Origin: Corynespora cassiicola
Taxonomy: Eukaryota > Ascomycota > Dothideomycetes > Pleosporales > Corynesporascaceae
NCBI GenBank assembly: GCA_022059125.1
Contig: JAEUWY010000001.1
Span: 5,580,001-5,644,000, forward strand
Direction: 5' to 3'
DNA length: 64,000 nt
Shown in pieces: positions 21,028 to 31,753 of the stretch. The notes under the pieces were generated by a model. That model saw only the letters and a list, made by a program, of their open reading frames with translations, did not search any database and had not been told where the DNA came from. The first letter of the stretch is position 1, and the number at the start of each line of letters is the position of its first letter. The position numbers were made by a program, and so were the translations under genes.

Positions 21028-24000
21028 CTAACTGACAGCCCTATGCTTGCCTTTGCCAGACAGTATCCGCGGGCTCTGTATCGCCACCGACGACGAACTA
21101 TTCTTTTTCCTCACCTTGAGCGACGCAATGGAAGGCGACGGCGACGGCCGGGGCGACGTCCGCAGGCTGCCCTGCAGACTGACCTGCCGCGGCGTCCCGA
21201 GCTGCTCAAAGCGGCCTGCAAGGTCCTTGACGCGTGGGCTGGGACTGCTGCTGGGCTCGCCAGCCACCCCGTCATCCGAGTTTTGCCGTGGCAGGGAGAG
21301 GACGCTGCTGCGCTCAACATCTGCGTTGACCACGCGCAGCTTGGACTTGGGCACCGTGAACATGACTTGCACCACCCGCCGCTCCACCGCCGCTTCCACG
21401 TCCCAGTCCTCCTCGTCGGCGGGCGTAGCCGGTCGGTCGTCGGCACGCAAGAGTCCCAGCTCGCGCGGCTGGATGGCCGGCTTCTGCGTCCCCGTGTGCT
21501 CGGCACTGTCGTCGAGGTCCACGAGCATGCTGTTGCGCTGGCGCCATTCCCGCCGTCGCCGCTCCTTTTCCATGTATAAGGCGTCTTCCGGCGCGCCCCA
21601 GTCGTCCCCACTGTTGCGCCGCCACCGTGCTTTGGGATCGTTGGGATCCATTTCATCGTCCAGCCAGTCTTGCATTCCGCGCTTGGACTGCCAGAAGCTG
21701 GCATCAGAGGCGGCGCGCCGTGGCGGTGATGATGATGGGAATGACTTGCGGTGGTCCGTGGGGGACGTCGTCGTGCATCCGGGCGGCACGTCAGTGTACG
21801 TCTCAAGCGTAGGGACCGACTTGGTCAGGGACCGCGTGCGGTCCGCCGTCGTCGACGACCGCATCAGCGCCCGCTTCACACTCCCCAGCCAGCTTCTCCT
21901 CCGCACTTTGGAGCCAGTCGCCAAAGGGCCGTCAGCTACCGACGTCGCCGCAGTGACCGTGTCGGCGCGGCTCATGGTGCCTTCAGTGTTGGGTAATGTA
22001 TGGCTGTTCGAGCCCTTGGACGAAGACGAAGTCCCAGGCCTTGCTCGATCTGGATTTCCGCCGAGCAGTGTCTCTCCCTCAGCCTGAAGCTGCATAAATG
22101 ACGTGCGCGCGGTGGTGAAGGAATCGCCGTCTGCGCGGCCATTGCTGCGGATGCTCGTAAAAGACTGGGTGCGCGGCTCCGTCGGTGACTGCCAGCCACC
22201 ACCGCTGTGTCTCTTGGCCTTGTCTGCTGTTGGACTGGCGTCGGGTGTCTTGAAGGGGCTCGACGGCGCGTTCGCGGCAGTATTGAGAATGGCAGCTGCG
22301 CGTATCGACGCGCTGCGCGACACGGTACCCGCACCCGAGCTGGATGAAAAGGTTGACCTTGTACTCCGGTCGCTCAAGTCGGATCCCGTGCGATCCGAGG
22401 ATGCCTTGGACGGAGCTGCTCGGGCGGCCGCCTCAACACTTGTGCGAGGTAGAAGTGATCCTACGCCAATCTGCCAATCACTCGGTGTATGCGTCATAGA
22501 ATGATGTCTCTCCTCGGCCTTCTCTCGCGCAGGCGAAGAAGATTCAGACTCGAAAAGTTGCTTCTCCCCGCTTGAGCGTTCAGAATCCACAAAGGGGTCA
22601 AAGTGAGGAGCATTGTCGAATATTGATGCCCCTGGCCTGTGCGGCCTCTCACTCATCTCCGGCTGCTGGCTGTTGAGCGGCGTCTGGTCGTTGACCCTAT
22701 CTTCCTGCTCTTCTTCGAGTTCGTCAATGGGGTGGATGTGGTGGCCTGGCCCCATGGCTCTTCGCTCCTCGAACGAAGTCATGTGATGGCTGTTGCGCAC
22801 GCTCAAATTGCGACGTAGTCCCCTGGTCGGGCTAGGAATCTCGACCAGTAAGCCAGTTCGCTCTGCCTCGTGGCCTTGGGTCTGGCGCCAGCCATTGCGC
22901 TGTCCGTAAACGTGTTGGTCGGTTTGTGCATCAAAGTAGTCGAGGGCGTCGCCGTGGCTGCCCCGTCCGTCTAGACCAGGCGACAGGGGATCAATGTTCC
23001 GGTGGGTGCTCATGGCCAGCTCATGGAGCTGTCTCTCGCGCTCCTCGCGCTGTTTCCTCAGACGGCGAGTGTAGCAAAAATAGAAGACAAGCAGGCTAAT
23101 GACTGCAGCCACGCCCACCCCCAGGCCGATGCCCAGACCGGCCTTTTGCATTGTGCTGGATAGCGGTCCATCGTCGGAGGAATTCGAAGAGACCTGAGCC
23201 GGGGGCGAGTATTCGGTGATCCAGGAGTTTGAGGTGATGTTGAAGAGGAGCGTCTGAGAGTTGGCAGCTTGCGGCTGCTGTCTCCTTGGGCGAGAGCTTG
23301 GTTTCGGTATCGAATATCCGCCCATGATCATCATTACGCCTCCCGGCAGCATGGTTGCTCCATGTCCATAGATGCCCAAACTCTCAGGCAGGCCGGGACC
23401 TGACGCGTCAGGCACCGTCCACCGCCACTCACCCTCGCCACCGTAGCTATCGCCAATGTTGAGGATGGCAAGTTGAGGTTCTGCAGGCGTATCGACATCG
23501 CCAACCCACCCGCCGAAGACGACGATGCTCTGGCCATCCGGGGCGAGCACGGCACTGTGTCCGGATCGAGGGTCCACCGTGTCCACGTCGTTGCGGACGG
23601 CCAGGTCGGTCCTCGAGGTGTCGGGCTGGGAGACGGGCACAAACGACCAAGTCTGCTGCGGAAGGGAGAAGAGAGCGACCTGCGACATGTTGATGAAGGC
23701 AGAGCTGGTGTGACCCCCGACCAGGACGAAGTTCTGCTGCTGGGTCTGGGTGCCATCGTCGCGGGTGGAATAACTGGCGGACAGGGGCGTGAGGGTGAAG
23801 CCAGCCTCGGGTATGGGGGGTCCACGGCTGGTCGACACGCCAATGTCGTAATTGAGCGATGCAGTTCCGTCTTGGGCAGGCTCCAGGGTGACCATGAGGT
23901 TGGAATAGTTTGCCGACGACTGCCACTCGGGGGCACTGCTGTCGTCGTTGGTGTTTGTCTGGAACGGGCACATGCCCCCGAAGAAGTAGGCGCTCATGTC

Positions 24001-24450
24001 CATGGCGTCGCCGTCGACCACGGGAGAAAAGGCCATTCCGGCGTTGAGGTAGTTCGGTCCTATGGCAGCTTGGTGGCCCGCGGCGTCTGGTGGATGGGAG
24101 AGTTGCTGCTGGCGCCAGGTCCCATTCCCGCTTTTCTCTGACAGATGGGGTGTGAAGGTCCAGACCTCGGCTCCAGCTGCCCCAGATTCGCAATCGCCCG
24201 TGTAGACTGTTATGTTGCCTCCATTGCCCAGCACGGGGGTGAAGGGCCGCTGATCAGCCGGGGCGACAAAGGGCAGGCCAGCGTACAGGGTGGTGAAGGG
24301 CAGATGGGCGGAAGCTACCGTGGATGAGACGTCGACAGTGCCAAACTCGAAGTGCGATGACATGGAGCCACCGGCGGGGCGAAAGACGTACAGCAGCGAG
24401 GATGAGGCATTCTGGAGTAGGTGCGTGGGGCTATATGGCAGACGGGCCAT
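21028..24450 (-). CDS. Kelch-repeat protein with one TM helix and long cytoplasmic tail
   Basis: Uninterrupted 1140-aa frame. Residues 1-430 form a kelch/galactose-oxidase-like beta-propeller (recurrent FGG, VLVGGHT, IVVFGGW, GHGATMLPGGVMMIMGGY) with many N-glycosylation sequons. A transmembrane helix follows at about 437-460 (KAGLGIGLGVGVAAVISLLVFYFCY) with a basic stop-transfer sequence (TRRLRKQREERERQ). The remaining ~680 residues are Ser/Arg/Pro-rich and disordered, with many potential phosphorylation sites and a conserved-looking WDVEAAVERRVVQVMFTVPKSKLRVVN stretch near the C-terminus. Topology requires a signal peptide, yet none starts at 24450. A good signal-like sequence starts at 24551 in another frame (see findings). 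Fungal homologues are uncharacterised surface proteins. Confidence 0.8.
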   Translation of the reverse strand: MARLPYSPTHLLQNASSSLLYVFRPAGGSMSSHFEFGTVDVSSTVASAHLPFTTLYAGLPFVAPADQRPFTPVLGNGGNITVYTGDCESGAAGAEVWTFTPHLSEKSGNGTWRQQQLSHPPDAAGHQAAIGPNYLNAGMAFSPVVDGDAMDMSAYFFGGMCPFQTNTNDDSSAPEWQSSANYSNLMVTLEPAQDGTASLNYDIGVSTSRGPPIPEAGFTLTPLSASYSTRDDGTQTQQQNFVLVGGHTSSAFINMSQVALFSLPQQTWSFVPVSQPDTSRTDLAVRNDVDTVDPRSGHSAVLAPDGQSIVVFGGWVGDVDTPAEPQLAILNIGDSYGGEGEWRWTVPDASGPGLPESLGIYGHGATMLPGGVMMIMGGYSIPKPSSRPRRQQPQAANSQTLLFNITSNSWITEYSPPAQVSSNSSDDGPLSSTMQKAGLGIGLGVGVAAVISLLVFYFCYTRRLRKQREERERQLHELAMSTHRNIDPLSPGLDGRGSHGDALDYFDAQTDQHVYGQRNGWRQTQGHEAERTGLLVEIPSPTRGLRRNLSVRNSHHMTSFEERRAMGPGHHIHPIDELEEEQEDRVNDQTPLNSQQPEMSERPHRPGASIFDNAPHFDPFVDSERSSGEKQLFESESSSPAREKAEERHHSMTHTPSDWQIGVGSLLPRTSVEAAARAAPSKASSDRTGSDLSDRSTRSTFSSSSGAGTVSRSASIRAAAILNTAANAPSSPFKTPDASPTADKAKRHSGGGWQSPTEPRTQSFTSIRSNGRADGDSFTTARTSFMQLQAEGETLLGGNPDRARPGTSSSSKGSNSHTLPNTEGTMSRADTVTAATSVADGPLATGSKVRRRSWLGSVKRALMRSSTTADRTRSLTKSVPTLETYTDVPPGCTTTSPTDHRKSFPSSSPPRRAASDASFWQSKRGMQDWLDDEMDPNDPKARWRRNSGDDWGAPEDALYMEKERRRREWRQRNSMLVDLDDSAEHTGTQKPAIQPRELGLLRADDRPATPADEEDWDVEAAVERRVVQVMFTVPKSKLRVVNADVERSSVLSLPRQNSDDGVAGEPSSSPSPRVKDLAGRFEQLGTPRQVSLQGSLRTSPRPSPSPSIASLKVRKKNSSSSVAIQSPRILSGKGKHRAVS

Positions 24451-25795
24451 GGTGGAGGGGACGGGGCGGAGGCGAAGGCCGAGGGGGGGGAGGGGGACAG
24501 GAGGGTCAGGAGCAGGGGGAGGGGTCCATGCAGCAGCAGCACCAGCAGCACCGGCAGCGCAGACAGAGTGCAGGTAGAAGGGCGACGGCGTCTTGGGCGG
24601 ACTGATGTTGGGAGGCGACTCGGCCCGTGGTGTTGACGATGCTCAAGCCCGGAGCGGCATTGGGCGTCTCATTGGCGAAGGGATGTGCAGGGCAAGTCTG
24701 GTATGCGAGCCAGCGTGGCACAGAATAGGGTCGAGAAAAGCTTTGAGACGACAACGATGGGCAAGAGAGAGGACAGTGGGATGGTCCGGATCTTCAATTG
24801 ACGCACGGCGGCGCGACGAGGCGGGGCATGGGCGTGGTCCGTAAACAGGCCCAGCCACCAGATTGCGCAACCCGGCCCACCCCCAGCGGCGCGTTCCAAG
24901 GCGTTGCGTCTGCTTCCAAGGTGTGCCAGCTCGTGTCCGCTCTGGCCAGCCGCAACCAGCAGCGAGAGCGCGCCGGCCAGGCCCAATTGGTGCGCCGGGC
25001 CCCGAGTGGCTCGAGGAATGCCGGGCGAGGGCTGCAACGCGGCCTAGTCGACGCCATGGCCGGTGTCAACACTGGGTAGCAGGCGTTGCTGGGGGCAACG
25101 GCGCCTCCCACTGGCTGGCGGCGCCCGTCTGACACGCGGGACGGGGGAGGGCGGGCGAACTGGCCATCTGGGCGGCCTGGTGCATCATGTGCGGATCGCA
25201 TTCTGGAAGGGAGGCCATCTTGACGTTATCGCGGGCGTTGACAGGTGAGGGGCGAGAGGGGAGAGGGGAGAGGGGAGAGGTGGTTGGAGAAGAGGCCGTG
25301 GGCCGCGCACGTCCCGGGCTGGCGCGCGTCGCGGCGCTAGGCCTCGCATCAGTGGAGTCAACCGCCCATCCACCCCCATCCACCCGCCTTTTCTTTTTCC
25401 CTCGTCCAAGGCTTCGCCCACCCCCTGACGGCATGCTATATCTTGTAGCCATCGGACCGCATCGCATGCCACGGGCGGGAGCGGTGGCGACCCCCTTTCA
25501 TCCCTGGAGCCATGGCTGCATGCCGCGCCGCTGGAGCAACCACGTCTCTCCCCCGCCATGTCACGTGCAAAGGTACTTTTTGACTCAGTCTGCCCCCCTC
25601 CCCCCTCAGCCCTCCCCCTCGGCGCTCCCTCGCTGCAGTAGTGGCGCCATGTACCAGAGCAGGTCGGATGCGCACTGAGGGGAACCGGTCACACCATGGT
25701 AGATAATGCGCGCGCCAACTTGGAACCTTTTGCGATTCTGGACGAGCTACCCTCTACTGCTACCACCTTACCTCCACCCCCGCACGCCTGGGTAC
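24451..25795. other. Intergenic, GC-rich, probably includes 5' end of kelch gene
   Basis: The minus strand just upstream of 24450 is open in frame to beyond 24600 without a Met, and a hydrophobic leader in another frame starts at 24551. G-homopolymers (G8 at 24483-24490, then G5) separate the two. From 24760 to 25700 many overlapping GC-rich frames occur but none shows a family signature. Confidence 0.4.
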
Positions 25796-26760
25796 CTAGA
25801 AACCAAACACCATGCCTCCGTTCGCGCACACGACCGAGCCCGTAGTCCACCCCGCTTCAGGCGTGCACAGCATGCCCACCACCCCCGCAATCTCCTCACC
25901 GTACGCAGGCCGGCCGCCCACTTTGGTCGACGTCTCGTAGATCTCGGGCGGGTCGATGCCCTCGCGCGGCCGGGCCAGCGGCGTGTTCTCGAGGAAGGGC
26001 TTGTTCTGGGCGACAAAGGCGTCGTCGGTCTTGTTGTACATGTCCGTGTACACGGGGCCTGGGTTGACCGAGTTGACCGTGGCCCGCTCGGCCAGCTCCC
26101 GCGACCAGGTGCGCGTCATGGCCTCGAGGGCCGCCTTGGTGCCGCCGTACACGGTCTGGCTGACATAGCCCAGCGACGAGCTGACCGACGAGAGGTTCAC
26201 GATGCGCCCGGACCGGTCCGTGGGGAGGTAGGGCAGCGCCGCCTGCACCAGCAGCAGCGGGCCGCGCACGTTGATGTTGTACTGCCGCGCAAAGTCGTCG
26301 ACATCGATCTTGTCGAGCGTGTTGTTGCCCGCCACGCCCGCGTTGTTGATGATGACGTCCACCTGGAACTTGCCCGTCTTGGGGTGCTGGAAGTGGTTCT
26401 TGGCCACCTCGACAATGTGCCTGGGCCCGTTCTCCGACCCTGTGCTGGCCTGCACGATGGCCGTCTGGATGCCGTACGCCTCGTGGAGCTCGGCGGCGAG
26501 GTCCTCGGTGACCTTGGTGGACGAGTCGGATGTGTAGTTGAGCACCAGGTTGCAGCCCTTGCTGGCCAGGTTGCGAGCGATGGCGGCGCCAATGCCTGGC
26601 GTGGTGAGTATCCGACATGTCATAAAGGCGATCTGATATCAGTCTGCATACCTCGCGAGGCGCCCGTGATGATGCCCACCTTGCCCTCGAGCACGCGTTG
26701 CTGGTGGGCGCCGCTGCTGAGGTTGGTGGAGGCCATCCGAGTGGGTTCGGGGCGGGACAT
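25796..26760 (-). CDS. Short-chain dehydrogenase/reductase (SDR), 3-oxoacyl-ACP reductase-like
   Basis: Predicted 302 aa from two exons (minus strand: 26760-26652 and 26595-25796) with a 56-nt GTATGC...CCAG intron that falls inside the cofactor motif and restores it. Classical SDR features: GASRGIG (residues 33-39) for NAD(P)H, NNAG (120-123), catalytic Ser near 173, Tyr-186 and Lys-190 in YGGTK, and PGPVYTDM downstream. Best described as a soluble FabG-like oxidoreductase; substrate unknown. A TATATAAA on the minus strand lies only a few bases upstream of 26760, so the second Met (26736) could be the true start. Confidence 0.88.
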
Positions 26761-27976
26761 GATGGGTTTATATACCAAATATCTAGTATTCAGAAAGGAC
26801 GCAAGGATGGACAAAAAGAGTCTTCAAGCAGTCTGCAGAGCTCGATGGTATGGCTAGAAAACGGATGGCCTCAACGGTCGCGGTCGGGCGTGCTCACAGA
26901 GAGTTGTTTGCTCCATGGCGGGGTAGAGCCTTTTCAAGTGGGAGGGACGAGGGGAGCTGTGGAGCGCCGGGCCAGGTGTCGCCGGATGCAATTCTCCCGT
27001 CTGCCCCCGACACGAGACTCGCCCGAGCCTACTAGGAGAGCGGCACACACGACGGTCGTCTAGAACGTCGACGCCCTCTCAGCAGGCCGTGGGTCACCAT
27101 GTGTCGACTTGTCTTCGACGGCGAGGCCGCGGAGGAAGAGGTCGATCAGACCCTTCAGACCCTGATGGCCCTGGCCACCCCGGCGACCCCTCGGGTTGAT
27201 ATGGACAGCCCTCGACCCGCTGACTAAGGCGTCTCCGAGAGCTCGGGGAATTGTGCATGCTGGCGTCGCCAAACCTGCCGAGGAGAAGAGGCTGCAGACC
27301 GACCGAGCTGCTCGGAGCCATAGGCTGCTCCCCTAGCACGGGACGCGATGCCCGCCCGCGTTATCGCAATCTCGCATAAGGACCGACCAGACATGGCTAG
27401 GAGCTAGGAGAAAAGAAGAGGGAAAAAAAAACGGGCAGCAGCCAGAGAATGTCCGACAAAAGGGACCGTAGCTCGTACACTCCGACGTCGGCGGGGAGGG
27501 GAGGTTGATTCTGCCAGCTCCCATGCCCGTCTCGAAACGAGGGGCCAGCCAGCAACGAGGGGCCAGCCAGCTCGCGGCGTCGACGAGGTGGTGCTGCCAC
27601 GGCCGCTCACCGACGATGGGCACGGCGCGACGGCGGCCGAGGACTGCATCGCATCTGGAGCGATATGCAGGCGGACGTGTTGTCGAGGGCGGGCAGGCGG
27701 GCATACCCAGTCGTGGGTCGGGGAGTGCAAGGCGGTGTGCCGCATCCGGCCTAGGCCAGACCCCGCGCGCCGCAGCCAACAAAAAACACTGAAAAGCACA
27801 CCACCGCCGCCAGAGCTAATATTGTGCCCCTCGTCTCACCTCCCTCCTCCCTCCTCTCTTCTTCTTCCTCATCCTCTCTCTCTGAGATTCCCCTTCCAAT
27901 TTCTCAGAAACCCCCCCAATTGACCCCCCCTGATACCCTCCTCTCCCATCCCTTTCCTTGCCACACATACCCCGCC
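26761..27976. other. Intergenic, promoter of methionine synthase
   Basis: Divergent region between the SDR and methionine synthase genes. The last 200 bp (about 27780-27976) is strongly C/T-rich, typical of leaders of highly expressed fungal housekeeping genes. No gene recognised. Confidence 0.5.
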
Positions 27977-30387
27977 ATGGTCCAGTCATCGGTGCTCGGT
28001 TTCCCCCGCATGGGCGGCAACCGTGAGCTGAAGAAGGCCAACGAGGCGTACTGGGCCGACAAGCTGTCCCGCGATGACCTCCTCGCCGAGGCCAAGCGCC
28101 TGCGTCTCGAGCACTGGAAGATCCAGAAGGACGCCGGCGTCGATGTCATCCCCAGCAACGACTTTGCCTTCTACGACCACCTCCTCGACCACATCCAGCT
28201 CTTCAACGTGGGTTCCATCGCCATCAGCATTCATCCCCGACCCCCCTTCTGACTTTTCCAGGCCATCCCCGAGCGCTACTCCAAGCACTCGCTCCACAAG
28301 CTCGACGAGTACTTTGCCATGGGCCGTGGCCACCAGAAGGATGGCGTCGACGTGCCCAGCTTGGTGAGTGACGTGCCCTCGCATGGCGGGGTAGAATATG
28401 CACCTAACGCGCTGCCCAGGAAATGGTCAAGTGGTTTGACTCCAACTACCACTACGTCAAGCCCACCTTCCAGGACGGCCAGACCTTCAAGCTTGCCGAG
28501 AACCCCAAGCCCGTCGTCGAGTTCCTCGAGGCCAAGGAGGCTGGCATCGTCACCCGCCCCGTCCTCGTCGGCCCCGTCTCCTTCCTTGCCCTCGGAAAGG
28601 CCGACCGTGGCCAGTCCGTTGACCCCATCACCCTCCTCGACCAGCTCCTGCCCGTCTACGTCGAGCTCCTCGAGAAGCTCAAGGCTGCCGGCGCCGAGTC
28701 CGTCCAGATCGACGAGCCTGTCCTCGTCTACGACCTGCCCCAGAAGGTCAAGGATGCTTTCAAGCCCGCCTACGAGAAGCTTGCCGGCGGAAGCCTGCCC
28801 AAGCTCGTCCTCGCCACCTACTTTGGTGACGTCGTCCACAACTTTGACGTCTTCCCTGCCCTGAAGAACGTCTACGGTATCCACGTTGACCTTGTCCGCA
28901 ACCCCGAGCAGCTCGAGCCCGTCATCGGCCAGCTCGCCGCCGGCCAGGTCCTCTCTGCCGGTGTCGTCGACGGCCGCAACATCTGGAAGACCAACTTCAA
29001 GCGCGCCATCGAGACCGTCGAGACCGCCATCCAGAAGCTCGGCAAGGACCGCGTCATTGTCGCCACCTCCAGCTCTCTTCTCCACACCCCTCACTCTCTC
29101 GACAGCGAGAAGAAGCTGCCTGCCGAGGTCAAGGACTGGTTCTCCTTCGCCGTCCAGAAGACCGCCGAGGTTGTCGTCATCGCCAAGGCTGTCACCGACG
29201 GCCCTGCTGCCGTCCGTGAGGCTCTCGAGGCCAACGCCAAGTCCATCCAGGCCCGTGCTACTTCGGAGCGCACCAACAACAAGGCCGTCAAGGACCGCCA
29301 GTCCAGCGTCACTGCTGCCATGCACGAGCGCCAGAGCCAGTTCCCTGAGCGTTATGCCCAGCAGAAGACTCACCTGAGCCTCCCCACCTTCCCCACCACC
29401 ACCATCGGCTCCTTCCCCCAGACCAAGGAGATCCGTATCCAGCGTAACAAGTTCACCAAGGGTGAGATCACCGCTGCCGAGTACGAGAAGTTCATCGAGA
29501 AGGAGATTGAGGATGTTGTCAAGATCCAGGACGAGCTTGGCCTCGACGTCTACGTCCACGGTGAGCCCGAGCGTAACGACATGGTCCAGTACTTTGGTGA
29601 GAGGCTCGACGGCTACGTCTTCACCACCAACGGCTGGGTCCAGTCCTATGGCTCCCGCTGCGTGCGTCCCCCGATCATCGTCGGTGACATCTCGCGCCCT
29701 GCCCCCATGACCGTCAAGGAGTCCAAGTACGCTGCCTCCATCTCCAAGAAGCCCATGAAGGGCATGCTTACTGGCCCCATCACCTGCCTGAGGTGGTCTT
29801 TCCCCCGTGACGACGTCCACCAGTCCGTCCAGGCCCAGCAGCTTGCTCTGGCCCTCCGTGACGAGGTCGTCGACCTCGAGGCTGCCGGCATCTTCGTCAT
29901 TCAGGTCGATGAGCCCGCTCTCCGTGAGGGTCTTCCTCTCCGCTCCGGCACCGAGCGCGAGAAGTACCTCTCTTGGGCCGTCGACTCCTTCAAGCTTGCC
30001 TGCGCTGGCGTCAAGGACTCGACTCAGATCCACTCCCACTTCTGCTACTCCGAGTTCCAGGACTTCTTCCACGCCATTGCCGCCCTCGATGCCGACGTCT
30101 TGTCCATTGAGAACAGCAAGAGCGACGCCAAGCTCCTCAAGGTCTTCGAGGACAAGGCCTACCCCCGCCACATCGGCCCTGGTGTCTACGACATCCACTC
30201 GCCGCGTGTTCCCTCCGAGCAGGAGATCAAGGACCGCATCGCCGAGATGTTGGCCTACCTCAAGCCCGAGCAGCTCTGGGTCAACCCCGACTGCGGCTTG
30301 AAGACCCGCCAGTGGAAGGAGACCAAGGCTGCCTTGACCAACTTGGTCAACGCCGCCAAGTTCTACCGCGAGAAGTACGCTTCGTAA
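27977..30387 (+). CDS. MET6: Cobalamin-independent methionine synthase
   Basis: 5-methyltetrahydropteroyltriglutamate-homocysteine methyltransferase, the last step of methionine synthesis in the cytosol. Predicted 766 aa from exons 27977-28207, 28262-28363 and 28420-30387; introns of 54 and 56 nt. The length equals that of fungal MetE/Met6 enzymes. N-terminal VLGFPRMGGNRELKKA and the second-half repeat start TIGSFPQTKEIR are diagnostic. Zinc ligands are visible as H651 and C653 (HSHFCY) and C736 (DCGLKTR); IQVDEPALREGLPLR binds homocysteine. Strong C-ending codon bias predicts high expression. The C/T-rich leader fits this. Confidence 0.97.
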
Positions 30388-30832
30388 GCGAAGCCGCCAT
30401 TTGGCACCTCCCGACGTGTTTCATCCACGCGTTGGGTTAAGCAGCACATCAACAGCTGCAATGTAATGTTTGTAATGTCTTCATGATACCAAAAAGTTCA
30501 ACCTGCATTTACTGGCATTGGGGCGGTCTGGGGGTTTATGAGCGACTTCAACATCGGCGTTCATAGCAGAGAGTAAGTCGATAAACTCGTCAGATCTATT
30601 GGCGCATCTGAATGGTTTTGATATGGGAACGGCGTATAACAAAGTGCATCCGGGCGAGGACTTCAACAAGTTTACGTACATTTAGAATAGGTCCCCCGCA
30701 ATCCTGGGACACGGGCTCTCAAATGAGCTATAGGCCTCGAGAACTGAGGTCTCGTTGAAGAAGTCTTCGCGATGAACTACAAGAATAACACGAAGTTCAA
30801 CATCTTCATTATTATCATCATCATCATCATCA
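30388..30832. other. Intergenic between convergent genes
   Basis: 3' flanks of methionine synthase and of the minus-strand hypothetical gene. Only short chance frames. The right end is an ATC microsatellite. Confidence 0.5.
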
Positions 30833-30835
30833 TCA
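30814..30835. repeat. (ATC)7 microsatellite
   Basis: ATCATC... tract on +; its last units contain the TGA stop codon (minus strand, 30833-30835) of the neighbouring hypothetical gene. Confidence 0.85.
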
Positions 30836-31753
30836 CCACGTGCATTTCTCCCTGACGTACTCACCCCGCTCCGTTTTCGAATACTTTGCCTCGATTGACC
30901 ATACGAGGCCTCCGACCAAGCCGCTTAGGACGAATCCCATCACGACAACAATGGTTATCCACCGTTTCAGCCATCTTTCTTTTTCCATCTCCAGCTGCTT
31001 TTCGCCGTCTTGGTGAGTTGTTGATTGCTTCTTACTTGTTTGTATCCAGTCATCGTCCTCTTCGTTGCATGCAGCCTGCAACGTTTCGTTCTCCCATTCA
31101 CTTTCCTTGCATTCATCTGCTGCCTCGTACATGAAAAGCAGATGATCCTGGACTGCGCCATCGTGGCAAAATGCAACGACACGCTGCCCGGGTCTTACTC
31201 GAGCCTCCCAGTCTCCTGATCCAACGATTCGGCCCTGTCCATCCGCCTCGTCTTCCACGTACAGGGACATCTGGACGCCATCATTTCCCAGCAACGTTTG
31301 CAGCCTTGCGACATTAACCCATCGCTTATATGAGCCAAAATCGAGCATTTTGACATATGATCTGTCTGCAAAATGGAAGCTCATGACGATTGGATCAGGA
31401 CTGATGTTGGATCCGTGGAGGGGCAGAGACGACTGGCTTCTCCGCCATGGAATCAGCGACATGAATCTATCGTACTTGGAACTCGTGAGGCTCGAGAATC
31501 GGTCAACCACAGAGACCCTGGAGCGCGTTGAAGAAGTTGCCCGAGTACTTTGCCAGCTCTCCGCTTTGTCCACTTCTTCTTGCAGTGTATAACCTGCCGC
31601 TTCTTCCCCATAACCCATCCCGCACTCAGACATGGTGTACAACTGGCCTTCTCTGAAAGGATCCATCGTGATCTGAATTCGTAAGTGCACTGACTGTTCA
31701 AGTGGGCGCAAGCTAATGGTACAGACATTCGGGCCACGAGTATTACTATTCAT
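30833..31753 (-). CDS. Hypothetical protein with C-terminal TM helix
   Basis: 306-aa uninterrupted frame; no firm family. The N-terminal ~110 residues are Ser/Arg-rich and probably disordered. A middle block (about 120-195: PIVMSFHFADRSYVKMLDFG ... GSGDWEARVRPGQRVVAFC) has the spacing of the ubiquitin-like folds found in many fungal proteins of unknown function, but this is a pattern impression only. An acidic linker is followed by a transmembrane helix (about 266-287, WITIVVVMGFVLSGLVGGLVW) and a short tail, suggesting a tail-anchored or single-pass protein. The start is uncertain (Met-1, Met-30 or a later one). Confidence 0.55.
   Translation of the reverse strand: MNSNTRGPNVCTISLRPLEQSVHLRIQITMDPFREGQLYTMSECGMGYGEEAAGYTLQEEVDKAESWQSTRATSSTRSRVSVVDRFSSLTSSKYDRFMSLIPWRRSQSSLPLHGSNISPDPIVMSFHFADRSYVKMLDFGSYKRWVNVARLQTLLGNDGVQMSLYVEDEADGQGRIVGSGDWEARVRPGQRVVAFCHDGAVQDHLLFMYEAADECKESEWENETLQAACNEEDDDWIQTSKKQSTTHQDGEKQLEMEKERWLKRWITIVVVMGFVLSGLVGGLVWSIEAKYSKTERGEYVREKCTW

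Noticed and set aside
25706..26857. 383-codon plus-strand frame opposite the SDR gene
   Set aside because: Antisense to the SDR exons and intron; composition artefact.
28276..30198. 640-codon open frame on the minus strand opposite methionine synthase
   Set aside because: Exactly antisense to a strongly conserved gene with heavy C-ending codon bias, which removes stop codons from that frame. The product is a Leu/Val/Gly/Asp-rich sequence with no domain.
6364..30387. A sulfur/methionine cluster (permease, methionine synthase; sulfatase at 62 kb)
   Set aside because: The genes are 20-35 kb apart with many unrelated genes between; no shared promoter element was seen.
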